Positions 18,867 to 24,424 of a stretch of DNA of 36,140 bases are shown piece after piece. The notes under the pieces are model-generated. The model was given only the letters and a program-made list of their open reading frames with translations, made no database searches and was not told the origin of the DNA. The number at the start of each line of letters is the position of its first letter. Position 1 is the first letter of the stretch. This stretch comes from a virus. The stretch spans positions 1 to 36,140 of IMG/VR virus record IMGVR_UViG_3300022538_000248; one strand, 5' to 3'. The position numbers and the translations under genes are program-made.

Positions 18867-19217
18867 GGCCTTGACTTTCCTCAAGTCAAACGCCGATGCC
18901 TTGACGATGCTGCCGGAGTATTTGTCAATCATAACATTGAATGCTCCAGACACGGCCTCGATAACGGCTTGACGCTGGACATCGGACAGACGGGTTTTCA
19001 GATTGCCTAATAGTTGAAAATCCTTGATGGTCTTGTTGACCCGTAGGTTTGTCAAGTGTGCCGTTTGGCAAGGGATACATCGCTGTGGTGATATAACAAC
19101 ATCGCCGTTCTCATAGATTGTTTTTGTCGCCTCGTATTCTGCCTTGCACTCGATACATTTCTCCTTGACAATGTCAATTGTCTTTACTTGACCACGCTCC
19201 TTTTTTTGCTTTGCCAT
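18864..19217 (-). CDS. Zinc-finger-containing protein (117 aa)
   Basis: Start at 19217 (MAKQKKERGQVKTI) behind GGGAG. A ribbon follows: K-C-I-E-C-K-A-E-Y and, about 25 residues later, R-C-I-P-C-Q. The C-terminal half is helical with a basic R-K-V-K-A end. Like 8753-9115, this gene has a higher GC third-position content than its neighbours. Function unknown; nucleic-acid binding is plausible. Confidence 0.82.
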   Translation of the reverse strand: MAKQKKERGQVKTIDIVKEKCIECKAEYEATKTIYENGDVVISPQRCIPCQTAHLTNLRVNKTIKDFQLLGNLKTRLSDVQRQAVIEAVSGAFNVMIDKYSGSIVKASAFDLRKVKA

Positions 19218-19259
19218 TTTACAATCTCCCAATAAAACAATATTGTTTTGGTTTACTGA

Positions 19260-19418
19260 TTAGAGTAGTTGTGAATATGCTATATACGTTTTTGCACCCG
19301 CTATATAGTTGAAGTGTACGTTGAATCTATCGAGCATAGACCGGCTGTTTTTGTATCTGTTTTGCTCAAGACAGTTTTATTCAGCCTATTTTATATAGCA
19401 TACTCAAGACTACTCTAA
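19260..19418 (-). ncRNA. Large stem-closed non-coding element, probable structured RNA
   Basis: About 160 bp without a gene. Outer arms TTAGAGTAGT (19260-19269) and ACTACTCTAA (19409-19418) are perfect complements; a second perfect 11-bp pair (19276-19286 with 19392-19402) continues the stem inward. Inside are a hairpin tctat/ataga (19326-19340) and a ggctg/cagcc helix (19343-19347 with 19382-19386). This is a long stem closing a branched core. It lies in the untranslated leader of the 18864-19217 gene. No known family is recognised. The strand is assumed from transcription. Confidence 0.6.
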
Positions 19419-19531
19419 CCTCTTGTTTCATAGCATCCCTGCTTATACGATACATATTCACTTGTCAAATAACACTATTTGATAAAACTCATAAGTAGGC
19501 ACTACGGTTATATAGTGCCTTATTGCAAGTT

Positions 19532-19702
19532 TTATATGTCAATCCCTTTTGTCATTATGTCAAAGTCCATTGTCTTAATCTCCGGATGGTGCTCTGCAAC
19601 TATATGAATTGCCTGCCAATCACTTATAGCATCAACAGGAAACTCGGCATAAATCTTATCTGTCTCGTCCATATAGACAATCACAATTCGTTTTCTGCTC
19701 AT
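19532..19702 (-). CDS. Small protein (56 aa)
   Basis: Start at 19702 (MSRKRIVIVYMDETDKIYAE) behind AGGGG. An alternating strand and helix pattern, with a W-Q-A-I-H-I-V-A-E-H-H-P helix, gives a compact beta-alpha fold. It is the first gene after the promoter at 19760-19787. No family recognised. Confidence 0.78.
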   Translation of the reverse strand: MSRKRIVIVYMDETDKIYAEFPVDAISDWQAIHIVAEHHPEIKTMDFDIMTKGIDI

Positions 19703-19759
19703 AATAAATCCCCTTTGCAAAATAGTGTTATCGAGTTTTCAAAGAACCAACCTACTTAA

Positions 19760-19787
19760 AGTATAACACATAATTGCAAAAATGCAA
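19760..19787 (-). promoter_or_regulatory. Sigma70-type promoter P1
   Basis: On the minus strand TTGCAT, 16 bp, then TATACT. The flanks (ATGTG before the -10, TTTAAGTAG after) match those of the promoter at 21139-21166, so this is a repeated phage promoter. It points at the 19532-19702 gene, about 60 bp downstream. Confidence 0.75.
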
Positions 19788-19801
19788 ATAGAAAATAAAA
19801 T

Positions 19802-19930
19802 TTATTTTAGCCATGCCAAATAACGCCGATACTCTTGCCTTGCCTGCTGGATTGTTAGACTACCTTGATAAACCAACAGCCAATACCGTATCTTCTTTTG
19901 CAGTTTATTGTTTGGCAATGATATACTCAT
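19802..19930 (-). CDS. Small helical protein (42 aa)
   Basis: The frame begins M-S-I-S-L-P-N-N-K-L-Q-K-K-I-R-Y-W and continues with a Q-A-R-Q-E-Y-R-R-Y-L-A-W helix. GAGG stands 8 bp before ATG, two bases after the stop of the preceding gene. Basic and helical; function unknown. Confidence 0.65.
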   Translation of the reverse strand: MSISLPNNKLQKKIRYWLLVYQGSLTIQQARQEYRRYLAWLK

Positions 19931-19932
19931 TA

Positions 19933-20205
19933 TCAATCCTCTACAATATCACTTCGCAGAATAAACTCACCGATGTTGTCCTCGTCTTGGTTGACAATAC
20001 CATCCCTATCCTGTTGTAATAACGTAACAACGTAATCAGGTTGTACATCAATTATCTTGCGTATTTCACAACCGCTAATCAATATGTCATTTATTGCTAA
20101 CATAGTGTTATGTACGCCAACATACACAACAACAGCATATCGGTTATTGATATATTGTTGAATAATCTGTATTGCATAATATTTGCTCCAACAGCAAATC
20201 ATCAA
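19933..20205 (-). CDS. Hypothetical protein, start uncertain
   Basis: The C-terminal half (L-A-I-N-D-I-L-I-S-G-C-E-I-R-K-I, then Y-V-V-T-L-L-Q-Q-D-R) has the strand pattern of a small beta domain and an acidic end. The N-terminal 20 residues overlap the 45-aa gene in another frame and have no SD, so the true start may be GTG or the ATG at 20106. Function unknown. Confidence 0.6.
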   Translation of the reverse strand: MMICCWSKYYAIQIIQQYINNRYAVVVYVGVHNTMLAINDILISGCEIRKIIDVQPDYVVTLLQQDRDGIVNQDEDNIGEFILRSDIVED

Positions 20206-20281
20206 ACAAGCTCATTCTCTCTCTCGTATCGGAAAACATCCGCTCGGTTGCTTCTGTTATAAGCTCGTTTGTGATATTCAT
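20144..20281 (-). CDS. Small helical protein (45 aa)
   Basis: The frame begins MNITNELITEATERMFSDTR and continues S-L-F-D-D-L-L-L-E-Q-I-L-C. The ATG overlaps the stop of the upstream 59-aa gene as ATGA, supporting coupled translation. Acidic and helical; no family recognised. Confidence 0.6.
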   Translation of the reverse strand: MNITNELITEATERMFSDTRERMSLFDDLLLEQILCNTDYSTIYQ

Positions 20282-20457
20282 TTTACGCTCATCTTGATAT
20301 AGCCTACAAGGTTTTCAACGCATCCATTTACACTGTGTCCAGCTTGCCAGCTGTCCCTAATGATATGACTCATTGACTTGGTTATAGTCAACCAGGATAG
20401 CCGACATCGCTTACTTAGTTTCTTAACTACCAGCTTTTTGTAAACTGTGTATTTCAT
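20278..20457 (-). CDS. Small basic protein (59 aa)
   Basis: The frame begins MKYTVYKKLVVKKLSKRCRL, with S-W-L-T-I-T-K-S-M-S-H-I-I and a C-terminal helix. Basic N-terminus. No clear SD, but it sits 5 bp after the stop of the preceding gene and overlaps the next by ATGA. Function unknown. Confidence 0.6.
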   Translation of the reverse strand: MKYTVYKKLVVKKLSKRCRLSWLTITKSMSHIIRDSWQAGHSVNGCVENLVGYIKMSVK

Positions 20458-20462
20458 AGTTT

Positions 20463-20621
20463 TTAGTCTATATAGGCTTCTGCATAAAGTATTTCAGCAG
20501 CACCTTCAAGTTGTTGGATTGACTCTGTTGCAAAAGGCTCGGTTTTTTTGGTATACTCTGCCAATAATTCAGCAGTATATGCAGCAGCTTCACATGCTTC
20601 TTTAGTAGGTTTCGTTATCAT
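20463..20621 (-). CDS. Small acidic helical protein (52 aa)
   Basis: The frame begins MITKPTKEACEAAAYTAELL and ends with A-A-E-I-L-Y-A-E-A-Y. Ala- and Glu-rich, almost wholly helical. The start has only a weak GAAAG signal. Part of the run of small early genes; unknown function. Confidence 0.6.
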   Translation of the reverse strand: MITKPTKEACEAAAYTAELLAEYTKKTEPFATESIQQLEGAAEILYAEAYID

Positions 20622-20652
20622 AGTTTTATTCTTTCACTTAACCTTTACATAA

Positions 20653-20701
20653 ACCCTTGTATCGGCCTTGCACCGATTAGCCAGCTAATTCTGGCAAGGG
20701 T
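20653..20701 (-). ncRNA. Compact three-way-junction element
   Basis: Closing arms ACCCTTG (20653-20659) and CAAGGGT (20695-20701) are perfect 7-bp complements. Inside are two hairpins, ATCGG/CCGAT with a 7-nt loop (20661-20677) and GCCAG/CTGGC with a 6-nt loop (20680-20695). Together they form a three-way junction of 49 nt without a U-tail. It lies between the stop of 20713-21078 and the next minus-strand gene, so it is transcribed. No D- or T-arm is present, so it is not a tRNA. Confidence 0.55.
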
Positions 20702-20712
20702 ATAGTGGCTAA

Positions 20713-21078
20713 CTATATCATTCCTATTACATTTGGTTGATAGTACAGACTACCGAAAACACCCTCTTTTAGTTTGCCCATTGCAAGTCTACGCAAACTT
20801 ATCGGTATTCCATAAAATCTTGTTATTGTGCCACTTGGTTCAATACGTACACTGCCTTTTTGATAACATAGTTTATTCGGGTTTTGATTCGGTTGTGTGC
20901 GTATCTCATAAACTCGACCAGTTATTGCTCCGTCAGCATTTTCTCGTCCTTGTTCAAAGAATAACTCCTTTGCATTATTGAACCAACCATTGCTTGTGCC
21001 ATTGCCCACATTCTTTGATAAGTCGGCAAGTATAAAATCTAATACTCTACTTGCGACAGCCGTGCAAGAATAACCCAT
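20713..21078 (-). CDS. Conserved phage protein (121 aa)
   Basis: M-G-Y-S-C-T-A-V-A-S-R-V-L-D at the start, E-L-F-F-E-Q-G-R-E-N-A-D-G-A-I-T-G-R-V-Y in the middle, and S-V-R-I-E-P-S-G-T-I-T-R-F-Y-G-I-P. The 'FE.GRE.ADG.ITG.VY ... (S/G)(V/F)RIE.(S/D)G.I.RF' pattern is found in small phage and prophage proteins of unknown function. Residues 14-21, D-F-I-L-A-D-L-S, also occur in zinc paralogue 3. SD GAGGTGA and a promoter just upstream make it one of the first genes expressed. Confidence 0.82.
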   Translation of the reverse strand: MGYSCTAVASRVLDFILADLSKNVGNGTSNGWFNNAKELFFEQGRENADGAITGRVYEIRTQPNQNPNKLCYQKGSVRIEPSGTITRFYGIPISLRRLAMGKLKEGVFGSLYYQPNVIGMI

Positions 21079-21138
21079 AAATCACCTCGCTTTCTGTTAG
21101 CCACTATTAACTTGTCAATGAACTTAATCACTACCTAA

Positions 21139-21166
21139 AGTATAACACATATATCGGATAATGCAA
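21139..21166 (-). promoter_or_regulatory. Sigma70-type promoter P2
   Basis: On the minus strand TTGCAT, 16 bp, TATACT, with ATGTGT just before and TTTAGGTAG just after the -10. The core and flanks match P1 at 19760-19787. It faces the 20713-21078 gene. Confidence 0.78.
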
Positions 21167-21240
21167 ACACAAACTTTAATTTATTATCATATAATCTTGT
21201 AGAATGTTAAGTGATTAGTGAACATTAAACATAAAAGAAT

Positions 21241-21263
21241 AGCCGGACATTGCATCCGGCTTT
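21241..21263 (-). terminator. Terminator-like hairpin after 21279-21473
   Basis: AGCCGGA (21241-21247) and TCCGGCT (21255-21261) are perfect complements with a 7-nt loop. On the minus strand the stem is followed by ATTCTTTTATG, a T-rich run. It separates the 21279-21473 gene from promoter P2, so each unit may be expressed separately. Confidence 0.72.
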
Positions 21264-21278
21264 GGTGATGTGGTGTGA

Positions 21279-21473
21279 TTAGTTTAATCCGCAGGCATCA
21301 AGAAATTTCTGCCGATTGAATTGTGGATTGTCTGTTGCGAAATAATGAGCTAAATCAGAAGCAATATTACAAATAACATACTGTTCGGTAGTAGTGCCAT
21401 TTGGCCCATTATTGCCATGATAGTGTTCCTTGATGGTTTCTGCTATTGCTTTGTAGTGTTTTCTTGATAACAT
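21279..21473 (-). CDS. Small conserved phage protein (64 aa)
   Basis: MLSRKHYKAIAETIKEHY at the start and D-N-P-Q-F-N-R-Q-K-F-L-D-A-C-G at the end. The 'LSR..Y..IA..I ... A.DNP.F.R..FL.ACG' pattern is a recurring small phage protein of unknown function. It is the first gene of the leftward arm, with promoter P3 about 40 bp upstream and a terminator just after it. Confidence 0.85.
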   Translation of the reverse strand: MLSRKHYKAIAETIKEHYHGNNGPNGTTTEQYVICNIASDLAHYFATDNPQFNRQKFLDACGLN

Positions 21474-21508
21474 TTTATACCCCTTTAATAGATTGTCATT
21501 ACAAGTAA

Positions 21509-21537
21509 AGTATAATCTATATTGTCGGTTATTGCAA
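21509..21537 (-). promoter_or_regulatory. Sigma70-type promoter P3
   Basis: On the minus strand TTGCAA, 17 bp, TATACT, followed by TTACTTG. The -10 is identical to P1 and P2, the spacing one base longer. It is the outermost leftward promoter and faces the 21279-21473 gene. Confidence 0.72.
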
Positions 21538-21622
21538 GAGTAATCTTTAATTTATCTTTATATAATTTATTGAAAAGTTATATAGTTATGTAACTCCAGA
21601 TGTGTATATATAAGGGTAGAGG

Positions 21623-21640
21623 ATAAGTGATATAAGTGAT
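21623..21640. repeat. Tandem 9-bp repeat ATAAGTGAT x2
   Basis: Two perfect adjacent copies, followed by a partial third (ATAGTG). Iteron-like, in the divergent region. Confidence 0.85.
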
Positions 21641-21837
21641 ATAGTGCGTGTATGTTATGTAGTTGGTGTATGTGTGTTGACTACTACAACACACGTAACC
21701 GTCATAACCGATATAACCCACACATATCCACCATTGTATATCGGACTATACCGATTCTTGTTAGTTGGTTATCTAACAAGGTTAGAGTATAGCCATGTTG
21801 TTATGTGGTTATCTAACAAAGGTGCAGTCGCACCGGT

Positions 21838-21855
21838 TATAACGATTATAACGAT
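21838..21855. repeat. Tandem 9-bp repeat TATAACGAT x2
   Basis: Two perfect adjacent copies directly after a GGTGC/GCACC hairpin and before a G-rich tract. Related ATAACCGAT/ATAACCC sequences stand at about 21704-21719. Confidence 0.85.
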
Positions 21856-22329
21856 GGGGGTGGGGTAGGCCTGGTTATAAAAGGAGTGTAGGGGAGGTGT
21901 ATATGCTACGAAAACTACAACCATATTTTTCCAAATAAAATATATTAACGTCCGTATTTGTTAATAGTTTATAGGATTAACCCCCTATAATTTTTTTCTT
22001 TTCTCCCCTTTATATAAATAATATGGAACTATAATATATGATATATTCTTAGATATGATATATTACCTCACAATATAATTAATACCAAATTAAAAATACC
22101 TATATAGGAAGTGACATACATAGTACAGTGTCCGATAAGTAGCACTATTTACACGTCCAATAATGTTGGAGTGTTAAAAAAATAAAATTTATTGAAAATT
22201 TTTTATTACTTATGTAGTAGGTACTTATATAACAATAGTCCGATTTCTGTTTATTTTATTTCACCAAAACCCCCCCTATTTCGTAGTATATATAGAGGGG
22301 TATATATATTATATATACTTATCCCTAAT

Positions 22330-22349
22330 ATGTTACAGGGATGTAACAT
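22330..22349 (+). promoter_or_regulatory. Candidate operator upstream of the rightward genes
   Basis: ATGTTAC (22330-22336) and GTAACAT (22343-22349) are perfect inverted repeats with a 6-bp spacer, about 70 bp before the first rightward gene. A TATACA hexamer lies a few bases downstream, with GTTACA 16 bp before it inside the repeat, so a weak promoter would be covered by a protein bound here. Confidence 0.45.
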
Positions 22350-22420
22350 TTACTATACAAGGATGTATGTCTTGTGCCTTTATAAGCAAAGCTTTAGAAG
22401 GCACTATATATAAGAGACAA

Positions 22421-22855
22421 ATGAAAATCTATATTTACATTTTAACTAATGAGTTTAATGGTAAGCAGTATGTAGGTGTTTCCAAGAATCCCAAGATAAG
22501 ATTGAAGGAACATTACAAAACTGATTATCCTATTGGAAGAACTTTAAGAAAATATGATGGTCAGATTGATTTTAGTATTGTCGCCCAGACTAATGATTAT
22601 AAGTCAGCCTTTGAATTAGAAAAGTTTTATATCAAAGATTTGAACACTATGAAGCCTAATGGATATAATCTTACCCTTGGTGGAGAAGGTAATAATACCC
22701 CCCGTTCTGTGGAAACAAAGACTAAAATGGGTATTGCTCAAAGAAAACGTAGAGATAAGGAATTAAATGCCAAACCTAAAAAAGCTCAGGGTTATTTTAT
22801 GAACTATTTTCCGATACCGGAGGAAGAAAAATCGCACGTCCAAAAAAAGACATAG
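22421..22855 (+). CDS. GIY-YIG homing-type endonuclease
   Basis: 144 aa from MKIYIYILTNEFNGKQYVGV; the frame is open to 22367 but the extra 18 residues do not resemble the family. The GIY-YIG core is I-Y-I-L-T-N then K-Q-Y-V-G-V-S, with Arg in I-R-L-K-E-H and Glu in E-L-E-K-F-Y-I-K. It then has G-Y-N-L-T-L-G-G-E-G and a NUMOD-like S-V-E-T-K-T-K-M-G-I-A DNA-binding segment, as in Seg-type phage nucleases. Its end overlaps the start of the terminase small subunit gene by 25 bp, the sort of site homing genes occupy. Confidence 0.88.
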   Translation: MKIYIYILTNEFNGKQYVGVSKNPKIRLKEHYKTDYPIGRTLRKYDGQIDFSIVAQTNDYKSAFELEKFYIKDLNTMKPNGYNLTLGGEGNNTPRSVETKTKMGIAQRKRRDKELNAKPKKAQGYFMNYFPIPEEEKSHVQKKT

Positions 22856-23370
22856 GGGCGGCCTTCGCTTTAGTAGCTAAGGATTTGCTTGAAAATAATC
22901 AAAATATCGCAGATGTGGGGGTTATCCTTGGTACACTTGGGGAGGACTCCCTAAAGTGGCTTAAAGACCTCAAAGCGGAATGTACCACAGTTGACGAGTT
23001 CGTAGAGATTGCCAGGCAGAGGGCTGACATCTCCCTGATAGTGGCAGCGGTTAAATGTGCCTTGGGTTACGAATACCAAGAGGAAGATAAAACCTATCGA
23101 AATATACTCAATAACAGGGATGAGACGGGTGCTCCCGTGATGAAAGAAGTGGTTGATGGTAGGAAAGTCAAGATTAAGCGGGCATTACCTAATGAGGCTT
23201 TATTGAGGTTTATCCTGAAATGCCGCCTTCCAGAATACTTTACTGATACTCAGAGAATTGAGATAAATAAAAAGACCATTGAGATTAAAGAGATTGCTCA
23301 GAAGGAGATTGAGGAGTTTGGGCGAAAGCTTCTTGAGAGTATAAAAAGTGAAAATCAAAATCCCAGATAA
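22831..23370 (+). CDS. Terminase small subunit, apparent ATC start
   Basis: About 179 aa. The sequence after a strong SD (GGAGGAAG) reads ATC GCA CGT CCA AAA AAA, i.e. [I]-A-R-P-K-K-D-I-G-A-A-F-A-L-V, just what a terminase small subunit start (M-A-R-P-K-K) looks like, but with ATC instead of ATG. The next possible start is TTG at 22885. Later parts, I-S-L-I-V-A-A-V-K-C-A-L-G-Y and R-A-L-P-N-E-A-L-L-R-F-I-L-K, fit DNA-recognition terminase subunits. It should bind the packaging site and recruit the large subunit encoded directly after it. Confidence 0.8.
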   Translation: MARPKKDIGAAFALVAKDLLENNQNIADVGVILGTLGEDSLKWLKDLKAECTTVDEFVEIARQRADISLIVAAVKCALGYEYQEEDKTYRNILNNRDETGAPVMKEVVDGRKVKIKRALPNEALLRFILKCRLPEYFTDTQRIEINKKTIEIKEIAQKEIEEFGRKLLESIKSENQNPR

Positions 23371-24268
23371 TCCAAAGGCTTTCTATGGGTTGATACCAAC
23401 CGACCCAAAGGAGAATATCGAGTTCAGAGCGAATCTCCATAAAATGCTGGCTGTAGACCGTAAGGCACAGGCAGTATTTATGGAACTTTGCCGCCAATAT
23501 ATGCCAATCTTCTTTAGTTCGGTGGCTTGGACTTACAATCCTTGGACGAGACTGAACCATCCATTTATCCTTAGACCGGCTCAGATACCGGCAGTGGAGA
23601 CGTTGGATTGGTGCATTGAGAACGGACACGATGCTGGTATTAACAAGAGTCGTGAGGAGGGGGCATCTGAGATTAGTTGCAAGTTGTTTGCAGCAAAGGC
23701 ATTATTGTATGAATACGTGAACTTTATCTTGGGTTCACGAAAGAAAGAATTAGTAGATAATCACGGAGATTACTACACATTATTTGCCAAGGTGGACAAT
23801 GTTTTTAATTATCTGCCTTCGTGGTGGTTAGAACTTTCCGGTTATAATCCTAAAAATAACCGTAAAGATATGTTGTTGACAATACCGTTAAACAGTTCTT
23901 CAATAGTGGGAGAGACTACAAATGAGAGTTTTTCTGCTGGAAGCCGTGCTACGGCATTGTTACTCGATGAGTTCGGTCGTGTGGATGCAGCCACAGCTAC
24001 AGCAATAGAAGGGTCAGTACACGATGTGTCGCCCTGTATAATCTATAGTAGTACTCATTGGCTTGGTGCGGGGCATTGCTTCAATCAAGCCCTCGGCAAA
24101 GCAACCACAAAGGTTGTCGAACTCATCTGGCATCAAAATCCTACCAAAAACCAAGGGCTCTATACAAGTCCTAAAGTTGGTGAGATTGAGTTGATAGACG
24201 TGGATTACTACCGTCAACGTTGGCCGGAGGTACTTGAATATGCAGAAAATGAAATGTCCAGATTGTGA
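23348..24268 (+). CDS. Terminase large subunit, N-terminal ATPase fragment
   Basis: 306 aa with a GTG start overlapping the small-subunit gene. A degenerate Walker A, I-N-K-S-R-E-E-G-A-S-E-I (about residue 98), is followed by Walker B A-L-L-L-D-E-F-G-R-V-D (about residue 206) and the coupling motif S-S-T-H-W. These are packaging-motor ATPase motifs. The frame ends soon after W-P-E-V-L-E-Y-A, before the nuclease domain, which is encoded separately at 24420-25535. See findings for the duplicated P-E-V-L-E-Y-A and frame disruption. The two pieces presumably associate. Confidence 0.87.
   Translation: MKIKIPDNPKAFYGLIPTDPKENIEFRANLHKMLAVDRKAQAVFMELCRQYMPIFFSSVAWTYNPWTRLNHPFILRPAQIPAVETLDWCIENGHDAGINKSREEGASEISCKLFAAKALLYEYVNFILGSRKKELVDNHGDYYTLFAKVDNVFNYLPSWWLELSGYNPKNNRKDMLLTIPLNSSSIVGETTNESFSAGSRATALLLDEFGRVDAATATAIEGSVHDVSPCIIYSSTHWLGAGHCFNQALGKATTKVVELIWHQNPTKNQGLYTSPKVGEIELIDVDYYRQRWPEVLEYAENEMSRL
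24224..24244. repeat. Diverged duplicate encoding PEVLEYA, copy 1
   Basis: Bases encoding P-E-V-L-E-Y-A in the terminase ATPase frame. They match 24404-24424 at 16 of 21 bases, and all differences leave the peptide unchanged. This copy also supplies GGAGG and the ATG of the zinc-ribbon gene. Confidence 0.85.
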
Positions 24269-24395
24269 TAGTGAGAATACCGTTTCTCATACTGATAAGG
24301 AATTACGTAGTTTGAATTTGGAAGTTTGGCAATGTTTTGATTGTGAAAATAAATGGGAAAGTAACCCACCGTCTGTTTGGGACATAGATGATTGA
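24240..24395 (+). CDS. Zinc-ribbon protein inserted inside the terminase gene
   Basis: 51 aa: M-Q-K-M-K-C-P-D-C-D at the start and W-Q-C-F-D-C-E-N-K-W later, a C-x-x-C / C-x-x-C ribbon with an acidic C-terminus. GGAGG stands 9 bp upstream of ATG within the terminase ATPase frame, which it overlaps by 29 bp. It separates the two terminase pieces. Function unknown: it could be a passenger or help join the pieces. Confidence 0.78.
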   Translation: MQKMKCPDCDSENTVSHTDKELRSLNLEVWQCFDCENKWESNPPSVWDIDD

Positions 24396-24403
24396 AGAAT
24401 TAC

Positions 24404-24424
24404 CCAGAAGTATTAGAATATGCC
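24404..24424. repeat. Diverged duplicate encoding PEVLEYA, copy 2
   Basis: Second copy of the 24224-24244 segment. In the frame K-N-Y-P-E-V-L-E-Y-A-T-N it hits TAA; removing one T at 24430-24431 would make it run on into the nuclease piece. It also carries AGAAG and the ATG from which the nuclease piece can start. Confidence 0.85.

Larger units (their letters stand above)
21541..22329. other. Non-coding divergent region, candidate origin and control region
   Basis: About 0.8 kb between the leftward and rightward arms with no credible gene. The left part has tandem 9-bp repeats ATAAGTGAT x2 (21623-21640) and TATAACGAT x2 (21838-21855), hairpins at 21672-21694 (8-bp arms), 21740-21755, 21758-21779 and 21821-21834 (GGTGC/GCACC), and two copies of GGTTATCTAACAA (21767-21779, 21807-21819). 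A G-rich tract follows at 21855-21900, then about 300 bp of very AT-rich sequence. Direct repeats next to an AT-rich stretch are the usual signs of a replication origin; this is inference. Confidence 0.5.

Noticed and set aside
19219-19531. Attachment site or integration module
   Set aside because: No integrase or excisionase gene in the window, and the arms fit RNA folding better than a core site.
20653-20701. Hammerhead or twister ribozyme
   Set aside because: A three-way junction is present but no CTGATGA/GAAA core, and the twister conserved bases are not recognisable.
21644-21868. Open frame of 74 codons in the divergent region
   Set aside because: It is Val/Thr-rich, has no SD, crosses hairpins and tandem repeats and resembles no protein; treated as non-coding.
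22192-22413. Open frame of 73 codons before the GIY-YIG gene
   Set aside because: Tyr/Ile/Leu-rich product of AT-rich DNA without SD and running through palindromes; likely chance.
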